Part shown: positions 8,268 to 17,700 of the stretch, piece by piece
How positions within the stretch are numbered: the first letter of the stretch is position 1
How the letters are laid out: each line of letters starts with the position of its first letter
Assembly: GCA_015654675.1 (NCBI GenBank)
Contig: JAATGM010000003.1
Span: forward strand, 1-52,524
Direction: 5' to 3'
Length of the DNA stretch: 52,524 nucleotides
Origin: Planctomycetota bacterium
GTDB lineage: Bacteria; Planctomycetota; Phycisphaerae; UBA1845; UTPLA1
Notes under the pieces: generated by a model
Databases searched by the model: none
The model's input: only the letters and a program-made list of their open reading frames with translations
What the model was told of the DNA's origin: nothing
Made by a program: the position numbers and the translations under genes

Positions 8268-9995
8268 TCATGCCCTGTCCGGGATCTGCTTCAGCGCGTC
8301 CTCAATTGCGGCGATCAGCGGCGAAAACGTCTCCGCCGAAAAATCAAACCGTGCACCGGCCGTCGAAAACAATTCCGGCAGCGGCCGGCTGCCGCCCAGC
8401 GCCAGCGCCGCCCGATAGTCGTTCACAGACTTGGCGTAGTCGCGCAGCGAGTTCCGCCAAACCATGAGCGCCCCCAATTGCGCAATCCCATACTCCACGT
8501 AATAGAACGGGTGCGTGAATGGATGCAGCTGCCGGTGCCAGTGCCAGGCCCGCGCATCCTCATAGCCCGAGAAATCCTCCAGGCCGCCAAAGCGAGCCCG
8601 AATCGCCAGCCACGCGGCCTTCCGCTCTTCGCGTGTGTGCGCCGGATGCGTATAGATCCAGTGCTGGAACGCATCGACCGTCGCCATCCACGGAAAAAAG
8701 ATCACAATGCCTTCGAGCTGCTCGCGCCGCGCGCGGTCGAAATCCTTCCCCTGGTAGAACTCATCCAGCCGATCAATGGCCAGCATCTCCATCCCCATCG
8801 ACGCCACTTCGGCAAACTCGATCGGCGAATGCCGATAGGCCGCCAGCGGCTCACCGCGCGTCGCGAAGGCGTGGAACGCATGCCCACCCTCATGCAGCAG
8901 CGTCTCGACGTCGCGATGCTGCCCCACGGCGTTCATGAAGATAAACGGCACGCGCCGCACCTCGTACGTCGTCATGTATCCGCCCGGCGCCTTGCCCTTG
9001 CGGCTGTCCAGGTCGAGCAAGCCCGCCCGATTCATATGCTCAAACTGCTTCGCCAGCTCGGGAGAAATGCGCTGAAAAATCCGCTGACAACCGGCCACCA
9101 GCGAATCGGTCTGCTCAAACGGCCGAAGCGGCGGCCGGTTCCGCACATCCACGGACAGGTCCCACGGCCGAAGCTTATCGACACCCAGCGCGGCGGCTCG
9201 CCGGCGATGCAGCTCGCGCGCCGCCGGCACGCCCACGCGCTCGACGGTGGCATGAAACCGCTCGCAATCCGCCGGCGAATAGTCGAACCGCTCCATGTCG
9301 CGGAAGGCGTAGTCGCGGTAGTCCCGGCACCCGGCATTCACGGCGATCTGGTGCCGCAGGCGGACCATCTCGTCGAAAATCGTGTCCAGCGCATCGCGGT
9401 CGCGCAACCGCCGCGCCGAAACCTTTTCCCACGCCTCCTGCCGCCGCGCCCGGTCCGACAAATCCAGATACCGCCCGGCCTGCTCCAGCGTCTGCTCGCG
9501 ACCGTCGATTTCAACGGTCATCGCCCCACACATCTTCTGATATTGCTGCCGAAGCTTCTCGTCCTCGGTTTGAAGCGGCACATTCTCATCGCGGAAGATC
9601 TCAACGCGATTGCGAACCCGCCGCATCAGCACGCCAAAGCGCCGCGGATCAAGCTCGGCATGCGGCGGACAGGCCAGCAGCTTGCGATCAAGCCGATCCC
9701 ACTCGATCCGCGACGGCGGAACGACCACCTCCAGGAAGTCGATATACGCCTTTTCCTTGACGACGTCGTCCGTCGCACAGGTCATCGCGACCTCGCGAAT
9801 ATTTCGCTCTTCATCCAGCGCCGACTGAAGCTCGGAACAATCCTCCAGCCATCGCTCCAAATCGGACCGCGACGTCAGCGGCCGCGCCGCGAGGTCGTCA
9901 AAATAGGGCTTCACCGCCCCCCAATCACCGAAGTTGTCGGCCGGCCGGACAAATCGCATCGGCGGCGGGCCGAAGCCGTTTTCGGATGTGGACAT
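8268..9995 (-). CDS. M3-family oligoendopeptidase
   Basis: 575 residues starting at 9995, chosen because GGAAGGGAG lies just upstream; an in-frame start 54 bases earlier has no such site and adds unrelated sequence. The zinc motif HEGGHAFHAF begins at His368, with a later Glu in the helix FAEVASMGMEML as in the M3 family (thimet oligopeptidase/PepF). These are cytoplasmic enzymes that trim short peptides. There is no signal peptide. The overall length and the C-terminal GYEDARAWHWHRQLHPF region fit PepF-like enzymes. The upstream 500 bases lack a clear protein gene but contain a candidate RNA unit ending just before it. Confidence 0.88.
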   Translation of the reverse strand: MSTSENGFGPPPMRFVRPADNFGDWGAVKPYFDDLAARPLTSRSDLERWLEDCSELQSALDEERNIREVAMTCATDDVVKEKAYIDFLEVVVPPSRIEWDRLDRKLLACPPHAELDPRRFGVLMRRVRNRVEIFRDENVPLQTEDEKLRQQYQKMCGAMTVEIDGREQTLEQAGRYLDLSDRARRQEAWEKVSARRLRDRDALDTIFDEMVRLRHQIAVNAGCRDYRDYAFRDMERFDYSPADCERFHATVERVGVPAARELHRRRAAALGVDKLRPWDLSVDVRNRPPLRPFEQTDSLVAGCQRIFQRISPELAKQFEHMNRAGLLDLDSRKGKAPGGYMTTYEVRRVPFIFMNAVGQHRDVETLLHEGGHAFHAFATRGEPLAAYRHSPIEFAEVASMGMEMLAIDRLDEFYQGKDFDRARREQLEGIVIFFPWMATVDAFQHWIYTHPAHTREERKAAWLAIRARFGGLEDFSGYEDARAWHWHRQLHPFTHPFYYVEYGIAQLGALMVWRNSLRDYAKSVNDYRAALALGGSRPLPELFSTAGARFDFSAETFSPLIAAIEDALKQIPDRA

Positions 9996-10065
9996 AACGT
10001 TGCTCCCTTCCAGACGACCGACGCTAGCAAGCCGCGGGAAACCGTGCAACGGAGTTGAAATGTGT

Positions 10066-10118
10066 AAAAAAGGCGTGCGGCACCCTGTTTGGTTTTGGCG
10101 CGGTCAAAGGGTGCCGCA
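10066..10118 (-). terminator. Intrinsic terminator-like hairpin
   Basis: A perfect 11-bp inverted repeat, TGCGGCACCCT (10076-10086) and AGGGTGCCGCA (10108-10118), with a 21-base loop. On the minus strand it is followed by CGCC and then six T residues. The four-base gap before the T-run is slightly long for a textbook terminator. Confidence 0.45.
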
Positions 10119-10349
10119 GCGAGTGGAAGATTGGTCTTCCGTATAAGACCGGCAGACGCCTCCACCGATCGGAAGTTGTCGAACTTGGCTCGACTGGCCC
10201 GGCAGGCACTGAGAAGCAATCCTCGATACGCATACCACTTCGGATCGCGTACCGCTGAGTCCCCAAAGCGCCGACGCCGTCTCACAGGTCGGGCCGGCAG
10301 GTCCCGTGCAAGTACCCATTGGAATGGCTACAAAACACGTATCCTGCCT
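10066..10349 (-). ncRNA. Candidate structured non-coding RNA or long leader
   Basis: The minus strand shows a plausible promoter at 10356-10383, about 280 bases of hairpin-rich sequence, and a terminator-like hairpin followed by TTTTTT at 10066-10071. Internal structure includes GGTCTT/AAGACC (10133-10138 and 10145-10150, six-base loop) and a long-range 10-bp pairing with one mismatch, GATCCGAAGT with ACTTCCGATC (minus-strand sense). No known RNA family (RNase P, SRP, tmRNA, 6S) was recognised. It could instead be a dispersed repeat or a decayed reading frame. Confidence 0.35.
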
Positions 10350-10355
10350 AAGTTA

Positions 10356-10383
10356 ATGCTATCATCGTCAAAGTGAAAGACAA
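10356..10383 (-). promoter_or_regulatory. Candidate promoter of the minus-strand RNA unit
   Basis: On the minus strand TTGTCT (10378-10383) and TAGCAT (10356-10361) are separated by 16 bases. Each matches the sigma-70 consensus at four of six positions. The surroundings are AT-rich compared with the rest of the window. Confidence 0.3.
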
Positions 10384-10503
10384 GGGGTGTTGCCGATTTT
10401 TCATAAGTCTAATAATCACTGCCTTTTGCGCCCTTAGGGGGTAGTGGGTCACTTTGAATGTCCCACCCGGCGCCAATCTATTTCCCCACAACTTATCCAC
10501 CAA

Positions 10504-11028
10504 CTATCCAGCGGCAGCGCGGGTGATTCGCCGCGCGCCCCACACAAAGCCGTCGAGATCCTGAAAGTCCCACGCCGCCCGTTCGACAAGTCGGCCGGCG
10601 CGATCGCGCACCGTCGCGCCATGATGATCGACCAGCGCCCGCACCGCGAATCGATCGCAGCGCGATTCCTTCTGTCGCGGGTTTCGCCGCGCCCGGAACA
10701 CCAGCCAATGATAGAACTCGTGCAAAAAGACGAACAACGCCAGCCGCTCCGCGTCCGGCACATCCACTGTGTAAAGCTCGCGCCACCACTGCCGCGCATT
10801 GCTCTCGGCCCGCGCGATGCACGTCGTCAGCCGATACGGAAACACCACCGCCCGGCCGATGTTGAGCAGAATGCGCCCTTCGCGATAGTAACACAGCCCC
10901 GAAAACGGAGCCGTCCGCGAATGGCGCACGAACACGCGCAGCCCGCCGTGCTCCCAGTCTGTCGTGTGCCGGTTGAACAGCTCCACCAGTGCCGAAGTCG
11001 AGAGCGATGTTGAATTGCGAAGAATCAT
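10504..11028 (-). CDS. Uncharacterised small HExxH protein
   Basis: 174 residues starting MILRNSTSLSTS at 11028, ten bases after the stop of the KpsF-like gene, so it is probably in the same operon. The middle is LFVFLHEFYHWLVF, a hydrophobic helix with a zinc-protease motif HEFYH at residues 103-107. KESRCDRFA follows, and its Glu121 could be a third metal ligand. This spacing fits a compact gluzincin-like or SprT-like peptidase core, but I do not recognise the family. There is no signal peptide or membrane segment other than the HExxH helix. A longer frame upstream would overlap the isomerase gene and was not used. The function is unknown. Confidence 0.6.
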   Translation of the reverse strand: MILRNSTSLSTSALVELFNRHTTDWEHGGLRVFVRHSRTAPFSGLCYYREGRILLNIGRAVVFPYRLTTCIARAESNARQWWRELYTVDVPDAERLALFVFLHEFYHWLVFRARRNPRQKESRCDRFAVRALVDHHGATVRDRAGRLVERAAWDFQDLDGFVWGARRITRAAAG

Positions 11029-11038
11029 CGGCCGCGCT

Positions 11039-12040
11039 TCAGGAAATGCCCGCTCGCACGAGGTCCTGAAGCCGGACCACGCCGACCGGCGCCCCCGCCT
11101 CATCGGTCACCACCAGCGACGTGATCATTTGCGTTCGCACGATTTCCAGACACCCGATTGCCAGCATCTCCGGCGTCACCGTCGAGATCTTCACCTGCAC
11201 CTCATCCGGATCGCGCCGGCTGAGCCGCCACGCCTCGCGCGCCGCCAGCTTCATCGGCTGGTCGTTGCGCTCCAACAGGCGTCGCAGGTCGCCCTCAGTA
11301 AAGACGCCGAACAGCTTGCCCGCCGGATCGACCAGGCAGACCATCCCCAGGTGCTTCGCCGTCATCTCGTGCAACAACTCGCGAAAGCCCGAGTCGAGCC
11401 CGGCCCGCGGCAGGTCCCGCCCGCCGTGCATGATGTCGCTCGCCCGCGTCAGCAGCCGCCGCCCAAGCGAGCCCTCCGGATGGAACCGGGCGAAGTCCTC
11501 TTCCTTGAACCCACGGCCGTCGAGCAGCGCCATCGCCAAAGCGTCGCCCAGCGCCAGCATCAGTGTCGTGCTCGTGGTCGGCGCCAGCGACAGCGGCCCG
11601 GCCTCGGGATGCGCCGGCAGCGCGATCGCAACATCCGACAATTCGGTCAGCGGGCAGGCCTTCCCTTCACAGATCGCAATGACATGGCCGCCGACACGGC
11701 GGAAATGATTGGCAAAGCGCACCAGTTCTTCGGTCTGGCCGCTCTTGGAGAGCGCAACCAGCAGGTCATCCGGTCCGACCATCCCCAGATCGCCATGCAG
11801 CCCCTCGACCGGGTGCATGTACACCGCGGCGGTGCCCGTGCTCGAAAGCGTCGCGGCGATCTTGCGCGCGATCAGCCCGCTCTTGCCCAACCCGGAAACC
11901 ACCACCCGCCCACCGGAGGGCATGGCCAAAATGCGCCGCACAGCCGCAGCGAACGAGTCGCCCAGTAACCGCGCGAGGTCGGTCAGCGCGCGGGCCTCCT
12001 CTTCGATGACGCTGCGTCCGAGCGCGATGGGATCGCTCAA
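11039..12040 (-). CDS. kdsD: KpsF/GutQ-type arabinose-5-phosphate isomerase
   Basis: 333 residues. It interconverts ribulose 5-phosphate and arabinose 5-phosphate, the first step to KDO, a sugar of lipopolysaccharide and some capsules. The N-terminal SIS domain shows VVVSGLGKSGLIARKIAATL and ALSKSGQTEEL, with the conserved histidine region MHPVEGLHGDLG. Two CBS domains fill the C-terminal third (for example HLGMVCLVDPAGKLFGVFTE). The start is a TTG at 12040, supported by GGGAG seven bases upstream; the next ATG would cut into the SIS domain. It lies downstream of the Wzc-like gene but behind a terminator-like hairpin, so it probably has its own promoter. Confidence 0.88.
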   Translation of the reverse strand: MSDPIALGRSVIEEEARALTDLARLLGDSFAAAVRRILAMPSGGRVVVSGLGKSGLIARKIAATLSSTGTAAVYMHPVEGLHGDLGMVGPDDLLVALSKSGQTEELVRFANHFRRVGGHVIAICEGKACPLTELSDVAIALPAHPEAGPLSLAPTTSTTLMLALGDALAMALLDGRGFKEEDFARFHPEGSLGRRLLTRASDIMHGGRDLPRAGLDSGFRELLHEMTAKHLGMVCLVDPAGKLFGVFTEGDLRRLLERNDQPMKLAAREAWRLSRRDPDEVQVKISTVTPEMLAIGCLEIVRTQMITSLVVTDEAGAPVGVVRLQDLVRAGIS

Positions 12041-12093
12041 CCGTAATCTCCCGTGACTGCTCGGCTGATTCTACAAACGATTGCGTGGGGCGC

Positions 12094-12133
12094 AAAGAAA
12101 CGGTCCGCAACCCGGGAACCGAGCGCGGACCGT
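12094..12133 (-). terminator. Rho-independent terminator after the Wzc-like gene
   Basis: A perfect 9-bp stem, ACGGTCCGC (12100-12108) with GCGGACCGT (12125-12133), and a 16-base loop. On the minus strand the stem runs directly into TTTCTTT. It lies 24 bases after the stop of the tyrosine kinase gene and before kdsD. Confidence 0.65.
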
Positions 12134-12156
12134 GAAACAGCTTTGTAGTTGAATGC

Positions 12157-14574
12157 TCAGCCCTTCTCGTCGTCCCGATCGCCCCGGGCCGACTTCTGAT
12201 TTTCCCGGGCAATCTGGTCGGCGATTTCGTTTTCGTCGTGCGACGCGGGCGTCGGATCCATCGCCTCGAGCTGATCGCCAATCGCCGCGACCTCGTCCGA
12301 CTTCTCCTTGTCGGGAAGGCGGCGCTTCGTCGGCGCATCGACTTCTTCCTCGTCGGCCTTGTAATCGTAGAAGGCGCGATAGTGCTTGCGGAAGTAACCG
12401 CCGCGTGTTGTCTGAATCGCGTTCAAGACGGCGCCCAAAACGCGGGCGTTGATGGCATCCAGTTGTGCCTTGGCCCGGATCAGCGCCCCGCGTGACGTAT
12501 TGCGGAAGCGGCACACCAGCACCACGCCGTCCACAGCGCCGGCCAGCACCAGCGCGTCCGAAACCAGCAGGGCCGGCGGGCCGTCAAAGATGACTTGGTC
12601 GTATCGCGAGCGGGCGTCGGCGATCAGGTCGCGCAAGTAGCCGCTGCCCAGCAACTCGGCCGGATTGGGCGGCGTCGGGCCGCTTCCGACCAGATCGAGC
12701 CCGGGAACTTCCGACGCGACAATCACATCCGACAGCTTCGACTGGCCGATCAGCACGTTGCTCAGCCCAGTCTCCTTGAGCACCGGGAATAGTCGTTTCA
12801 AACTCGGGCGACGGAAGTTGGCGTCGATCAGCAGCACGCGCCGGCCGCTCATTGCGACCGCCGCGGCCAGGTTGACGGCCACGGTTGTCTTTCCGTCGTG
12901 CGCCCCGTTGCTCGTAACGAGCAGAACGCCCTGATGCTCGACCGGGGCCGAGAAGAACAGATTCGTCCGCAACTGCCGGAACGTCTCGGCGATGATCGAA
13001 TGCGGCGACTCAATCGACGCCATTTCGATCTGCCCGATCTCCATTTCTTCGTCGTCGACGTTGGGAATACTACTGAGTACCGACAAACCAACGTGGCGCG
13101 AAAGGTCACGCGGCGTCCGAACCGAGGTATCCATCACCTCCAGCAGAACGGCCAGACCCACCGCCAGCATCAGGCCGATGGCGATGCCGACCGGCACGTT
13201 CAGAATCCACTGTGGACTATGCCGCTTGGTCGGAGTCTGGGCCCGTTGATACTGAGTAATTCGGACGGCCTTCTCGCGGCGGAGCAGCATGTTGAGATAC
13301 TCGCGCTGCGCGAGATAGCCCCGGTAGTTCTCGTTCAGCCGATCGCGCTCCTCAAGATCGCGTAGATAGCGGGCGTACTTCGCATCCAGGTCGCGCTGCT
13401 GGGCTTCCACCGTCTCAAGCCGTTCGGCCAGCCGCTGCTCTTGTTCCTGCGCCTGGTAGTAGTCGTTCTGGGCCGTTTGGACCATCTGATTTCTGAAGTC
13501 GGTCAGGCGATCCATGGTCGTCGAATTGAGGCGATCGGTGAGCGCCTGGATGGTCGTCGTCGCGTTCTTTGCCTCGCGATGGTTAGGTCCATACCGGCTG
13601 AGAAGCTGCTCAAGATAACTTCTGGCGGAATCGAGCCGAGACCGCAGGTCCAGGAGAACCGGATCCGCATTGATCGATGCCTGCATCTCAGCAGTCACCG
13701 GCAGCTCCTCGGGCTTCATCTCCTTCAGACTCTCGTAAACCTGCTTGCGCCCGAGCTTGGCCATTTCCAGTTCGGTCTTCAGGCCCCGAACCGTCGCCAT
13801 CTCTTCGCTGATCGGATTGATTCCGCCGGCTGTCATCATGGACGCCGGAAGCTGCGTGCGCAACTTGTCCAGCGTGTCATTTTGTGTTTCCAGCAGCTTT
13901 CTCGAGTCGTCAGTCTCCTTCGTGAGCCGATCAAGCTCGCCGCGATACCGCGTCTTCTGAAGCTCATTTACCTTGTCGATGTATTTCGCCACAACGGCAT
14001 TGGCGATCAACGGCAAGTCCGCCGGAACCTTTCCGGAAACCTGTACCTGCAGAAAGCTTGTATTCGGGATTGGTGCGACCGAGAGAATGCTGTTGAGCTC
14101 GGTCACAAGGTCGATGGATGGATCGTCCTTTTGCTTCGCGACCAGATCGCGATACCAGACCGTGCCCTTGACGTCCGGCATCCCCAACGCATCGGTGAGA
14201 ACATCGGCGCTCGTCACAACAACCGCCTGATCTTTGACGAGCATTTCAAGTTCGGCCGGGCTCCGGGTGCCGCCGCCGCGCTGCTCAGTCATGGGATCGC
14301 CGGCGTCCAGCGACTCAACTTTCACATATGCGGTCGACCGAAATTCCGGATCATATTGAATCCACAGCGCGGTCAGCCCGATCGTGGCGCCAACAATGAG
14401 TAACCAAATGAACAGAACCAGGATCAGACGTGAGCGGACCGCACGCAGAACGTCCGCGGCCGAGAAGCCCCAGCCAGCGGCCGGTGCCCCGCCTGGGCGC
14501 CGAGCAGGCGCCGGCCAGACACCACCTGCCCCAGCCAGCGGAGCCGATCCAGTTGCCGAAGTCAGTGTTGTCAT
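12157..14574 (-). CDS. Wzc-like polysaccharide co-polymerase and tyrosine autokinase
   Basis: 805 residues. These inner-membrane proteins control chain length and export of exopolysaccharide. Residues 50-72 are the first membrane segment, followed by a Wzz-type periplasmic domain with a long coiled coil (about 200-420). A second membrane segment follows (VPVGIAIGLMLAVGLAVLL). The cytoplasmic BY-kinase domain shows Walker A TSNGAHDGKTT (Lys about 562), Walker A' VLLIDANFRRPS (Asn where Asp is usual) and Walker B VIFDGPP. A Tyr cluster (YFRKHYRAFYDY) follows, but a charged tail of about 60 residues comes after it, which is unusual. Residues about 256-392 match the VWA protein at 3079-6060. It lies downstream of the TPR, EpsI and exosortase genes. 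Confidence 0.9.
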   Translation of the reverse strand: MTTLTSATGSAPLAGAGGVWPAPARRPGGAPAAGWGFSAADVLRAVRSRLILVLFIWLLIVGATIGLTALWIQYDPEFRSTAYVKVESLDAGDPMTEQRGGGTRSPAELEMLVKDQAVVVTSADVLTDALGMPDVKGTVWYRDLVAKQKDDPSIDLVTELNSILSVAPIPNTSFLQVQVSGKVPADLPLIANAVVAKYIDKVNELQKTRYRGELDRLTKETDDSRKLLETQNDTLDKLRTQLPASMMTAGGINPISEEMATVRGLKTELEMAKLGRKQVYESLKEMKPEELPVTAEMQASINADPVLLDLRSRLDSARSYLEQLLSRYGPNHREAKNATTTIQALTDRLNSTTMDRLTDFRNQMVQTAQNDYYQAQEQEQRLAERLETVEAQQRDLDAKYARYLRDLEERDRLNENYRGYLAQREYLNMLLRREKAVRITQYQRAQTPTKRHSPQWILNVPVGIAIGLMLAVGLAVLLEVMDTSVRTPRDLSRHVGLSVLSSIPNVDDEEMEIGQIEMASIESPHSIIAETFRQLRTNLFFSAPVEHQGVLLVTSNGAHDGKTTVAVNLAAAVAMSGRRVLLIDANFRRPSLKRLFPVLKETGLSNVLIGQSKLSDVIVASEVPGLDLVGSGPTPPNPAELLGSGYLRDLIADARSRYDQVIFDGPPALLVSDALVLAGAVDGVVLVCRFRNTSRGALIRAKAQLDAINARVLGAVLNAIQTTRGGYFRKHYRAFYDYKADEEEVDAPTKRRLPDKEKSDEVAAIGDQLEAMDPTPASHDENEIADQIARENQKSARGDRDDEKG

Positions 14575-14739
14575 AGTCCAGGCACCGCGGAGTTCGACCT
14601 CAAGACCTCTGGCCTCTATCGGATGCTAGGGCCTCCAATGCCCTGCCGCCCTGGGTCGCCGCCGCGCCCCGCCATCGCGAAAGACCGGCCAAGCGTGTCG
14701 CAACTCCGCCAGCCACGCAGTATTACATCGGCCAGGGCC

Positions 14740-17700
14740 TTACTTCCCACTTGACAGCTCTTTGAGCGCTTTTTCCGCCAGTCCCCTGTAGGTCGTCTCT
14801 CCGGACTTCTGCCCCTCGCGGACTGCCGCCTCAAATCGCTGCTTGGCGTCATCCTTGTTCCCCATCCGCTGATACACCACCCCTAAGTGGTAATTGGCCG
14901 GAACATTATTCGCGTCATTGACCAGGGCCTGCAGAAGCGTCCCCTCTGCATCGGCCAATCGGCCCATTTCCGCCAGAACCCAGCCCAGCGTATCCAATGT
15001 ATTGGGGTCGCGCGGGGCGATACCCTCAGCCCGCTCCGCATAGGGCAAGGCTTCCTGCGGCTTCTTTACGCTATCTACGAGCACGAATGCCAGATTGTTC
15101 AAGGCAACCGGGTTGCCTGGATCCAGCTTCAGGGCGCTCTCATACTTTTTTTGCGCATCGTCGAATTTGCCGATCTTCGTCAGGACGATGGCTTGCGCCA
15201 TCAGCCCGAACAAAAGATCGTCATCACGATCAGCTCCATCGATAATCTGATCGCCGATCCGGATCGCTTCGTCATTCTTATCAGCTTGGAAATCAAGCTG
15301 CATCAACAACTTAAGGCTCTCGCTTGTGCTGCGGCCCGCGGCCTTGTCCGCTGCAAGTCGCTTTTCCGCCAGTGCGATGGCCTTCTCGTTTCCGAGTGCC
15401 TTCGCCATCGTTTGCGCGATGTAGCGATAGGCTTCGAAATCGTCGCGCGCCATGATCAACGCCGCGTCGAAATGCTTGGCCGATTCGTCGGGCATCTCCT
15501 TGGCCGCGTAGGCCTTCCCCAGGATGGCCTCAGCCATCGGCAGGCGTCGCCGTCGCGATTCCGGAAGCTTGTTTTGAACGAAATCAACCACGTCATCAAA
15601 CTTCTGCGTATTCTCAAGCACCGAAAGAAGTTGAAGCACAGGGGTGGTGGCGAAGTGGCTGGAGTCCACAGCCCGGGCAAAGCCCTCAATCGCCTTGCGG
15701 GTGTCTTTCTGCTTCAGCCCAATCTGACCAAGATATTGCGGCCAGCGGTAATCATCCGGGTACCGTCGCATGTTCGTCACGGCCAGCGTCTCGGCGTCTG
15801 ACAGGCGCGGCGGCGTGGCTCGCATGTACTGGTCCATCAGCGCAATGGACGCCGACGTTGTGTCGGGCGATTCCTGTAGAATCGATTGGAGTTCCGCCAC
15901 ACCCTCGTCAAACCGCCCGGCCCCAATGAGTGCCTTGGCCAGCGCGATTCGATGTTCGTAGTTAAAGCCGGTCGGCCGAAACGCCTTGGCCTTCTGCAGG
16001 GCTTCGATCGCGCGCGCCCAGCGCTGCCGCATCATGTGAATCTGACCCGTCTGCCACAATGCGACTGCACTGTCCGATTTCTGTTCCAACTGTTGCTGGA
16101 ACGCCTTTTCGGCCAGCCCCACGTCGCCAACCTGCAGATAGAACAGTCCCTTGAACAGTGGCCCCTGTTCGTCACCCGGAAAATCGCGAATGTAGGCGTC
16201 AATCTCCTGCTCGGCCCGTTTCCGGTCACGCAACATGATTGATGCCTGGATAATCCGCTGCCGGATCGTCTGGATCAGCGACTTGTCATCCTTGGCCAGA
16301 TCGCGTGCCTTCTGGAACCAGTCCAGCGCCTCGGCCGGTCGGTTCATCCTCGCGTAGAATTCACCGACGCTCGCCGTTACGGCGGCCGTCGGAGACAAAT
16401 TCGCCGACAACAGATAGAACCGCTCGGCGTTCTCGAGACTGTCGAGCTTCTGGTAATACTGTGCCAGCATCGAGGCGATGGCTGCTTTCTCTTCCTTCTT
16501 GGCGGTCCGCTTGAGCAGATCCTGCAACAGCTTTTCGCCCTCGTCAGGCCGCTCCAGATCTATTCCGTAAAGCCGCGCCACGTCATTCACAATTCGCGGG
16601 TCTTCCTTTGCGTCGGCCCCTTTCGTGCTCTTGTTCAGCTCGATGACGCGCTTCAAGCACTCGTCGGCCTTGTCGGCCTGCTTGGTCTTTGCGTAAAGCG
16701 TCGCCAGGGACAGCAGGTTGGCCAGATTGTCCGGCTCCGCCGCACGCACCTTTTCGCGAGAAACAATTCCTGTTGCCGGGTCGTTCTCTTCCTCGAGCAT
16801 CTGCAGCTGTTCGCGAACAAAGATGTCGCTCGGAAGCGCCTTGATCGCGGCGTCGAGGAACGGCTTGGCCGCCTTCTTGTCTCCCTGCTCAAGCAGGATC
16901 GCCGCCATCATGCGGTTGGCTTCGCCATTGGCCGGATCCAGCTTTAACGCATGGCCCTGCAGCGCCGTCTGCGCTTCGGCGCGCTGATTGTTCATCAGGT
17001 ACGCACCCGCCAGCAGCGTCCATGCAATTGAGTTGGACGGGTATTCGTTCAAGCCCTCGCGATAGAATTCGATCGCCTTCGGAACGTCGCCCTTCGCCAT
17101 CGCCAGCCGGGCCCGAATGATTCGGCCGCGCGTTCCGTCCGAATTGAGCTTGGCGTCCTCCGCGCAGAAGTTCTCGGCAGTGGCCCAATCCTTCCTGCGC
17201 ACCGCGAATTTGAACTCCTGTTCAATGACATACGGCGACTTCGGATCGATCTTGTACGCCTCATCCAGGGCCGTCTTCGCCTGTTTGATGGCATCCTCAG
17301 TCAGCGGATCGCGCGAAATCCAATACTGAAACAGCGATACCGCGCGCACCAGCGCATTCGGTTCGCTATTGATGAACTCCAGCATCTTTTTCTCGCGGAC
17401 CTCCGCCGACTGCGTCGAATCCGCGGTAATCGAGAGAATCTTCAGCGAACGATCGTCCGGATTGACCTTCAAGCCGGCATCGATCGCCGAACGCGCCGCT
17501 GACTCGTCCGGCGGCTTCTTCGACATGTAAATCTGGGCCAACAATCCATAGCCACCCGGATTGTTCGGATCATCCTTGATGACGTCGCGAACCTGCTTTT
17601 CGGCCTCCGGCCACTTCTCCTGGACTGCCAGCATCTGGGCGTTGCGCAGCCGGGCGTTCGGCGTGTCGAGCGACTTTTCGAGGAATTGTCGCTCCTTTTC

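Larger units (their letters stand above)
9996..10503. other. 508-base intergenic region, mostly structured and less GC-rich
   Basis: No open frame here looks like a real protein. The part from 10330 to 10440 is AT-richer than anything nearby. The segment 10066-10349 carries several inverted repeats and ends, on the minus strand, in a terminator-like hairpin. Near 10480-10500 the plus strand reads TTCCCCACAACTTATCCACC, which contains TTATCCACC, one base from the DnaA-box consensus TTATCCACA. Short translated frames exist on both strands but show no domain I recognise. Confidence 0.5.

Noticed and set aside
8220-10058. A 612-codon open frame on the plus strand over the M3 peptidase gene
   Set aside because: Antisense shadow with low-complexity basic composition; the minus-strand gene has an intact zinc protease motif.
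10024-10285. Overlapping small frames of 70-124 codons in the gap before the M3 gene
   Set aside because: No domain, competing frames on both strands, and the DNA is better explained as hairpin-rich non-coding sequence.
10480-10500. DnaA-box-like text (TTCCCCACA and TTATCCACC) as an origin
   Set aside because: Only one good near-match, far from dnaA, and partly next to the coding end of the HExxH gene; too little for an origin call.
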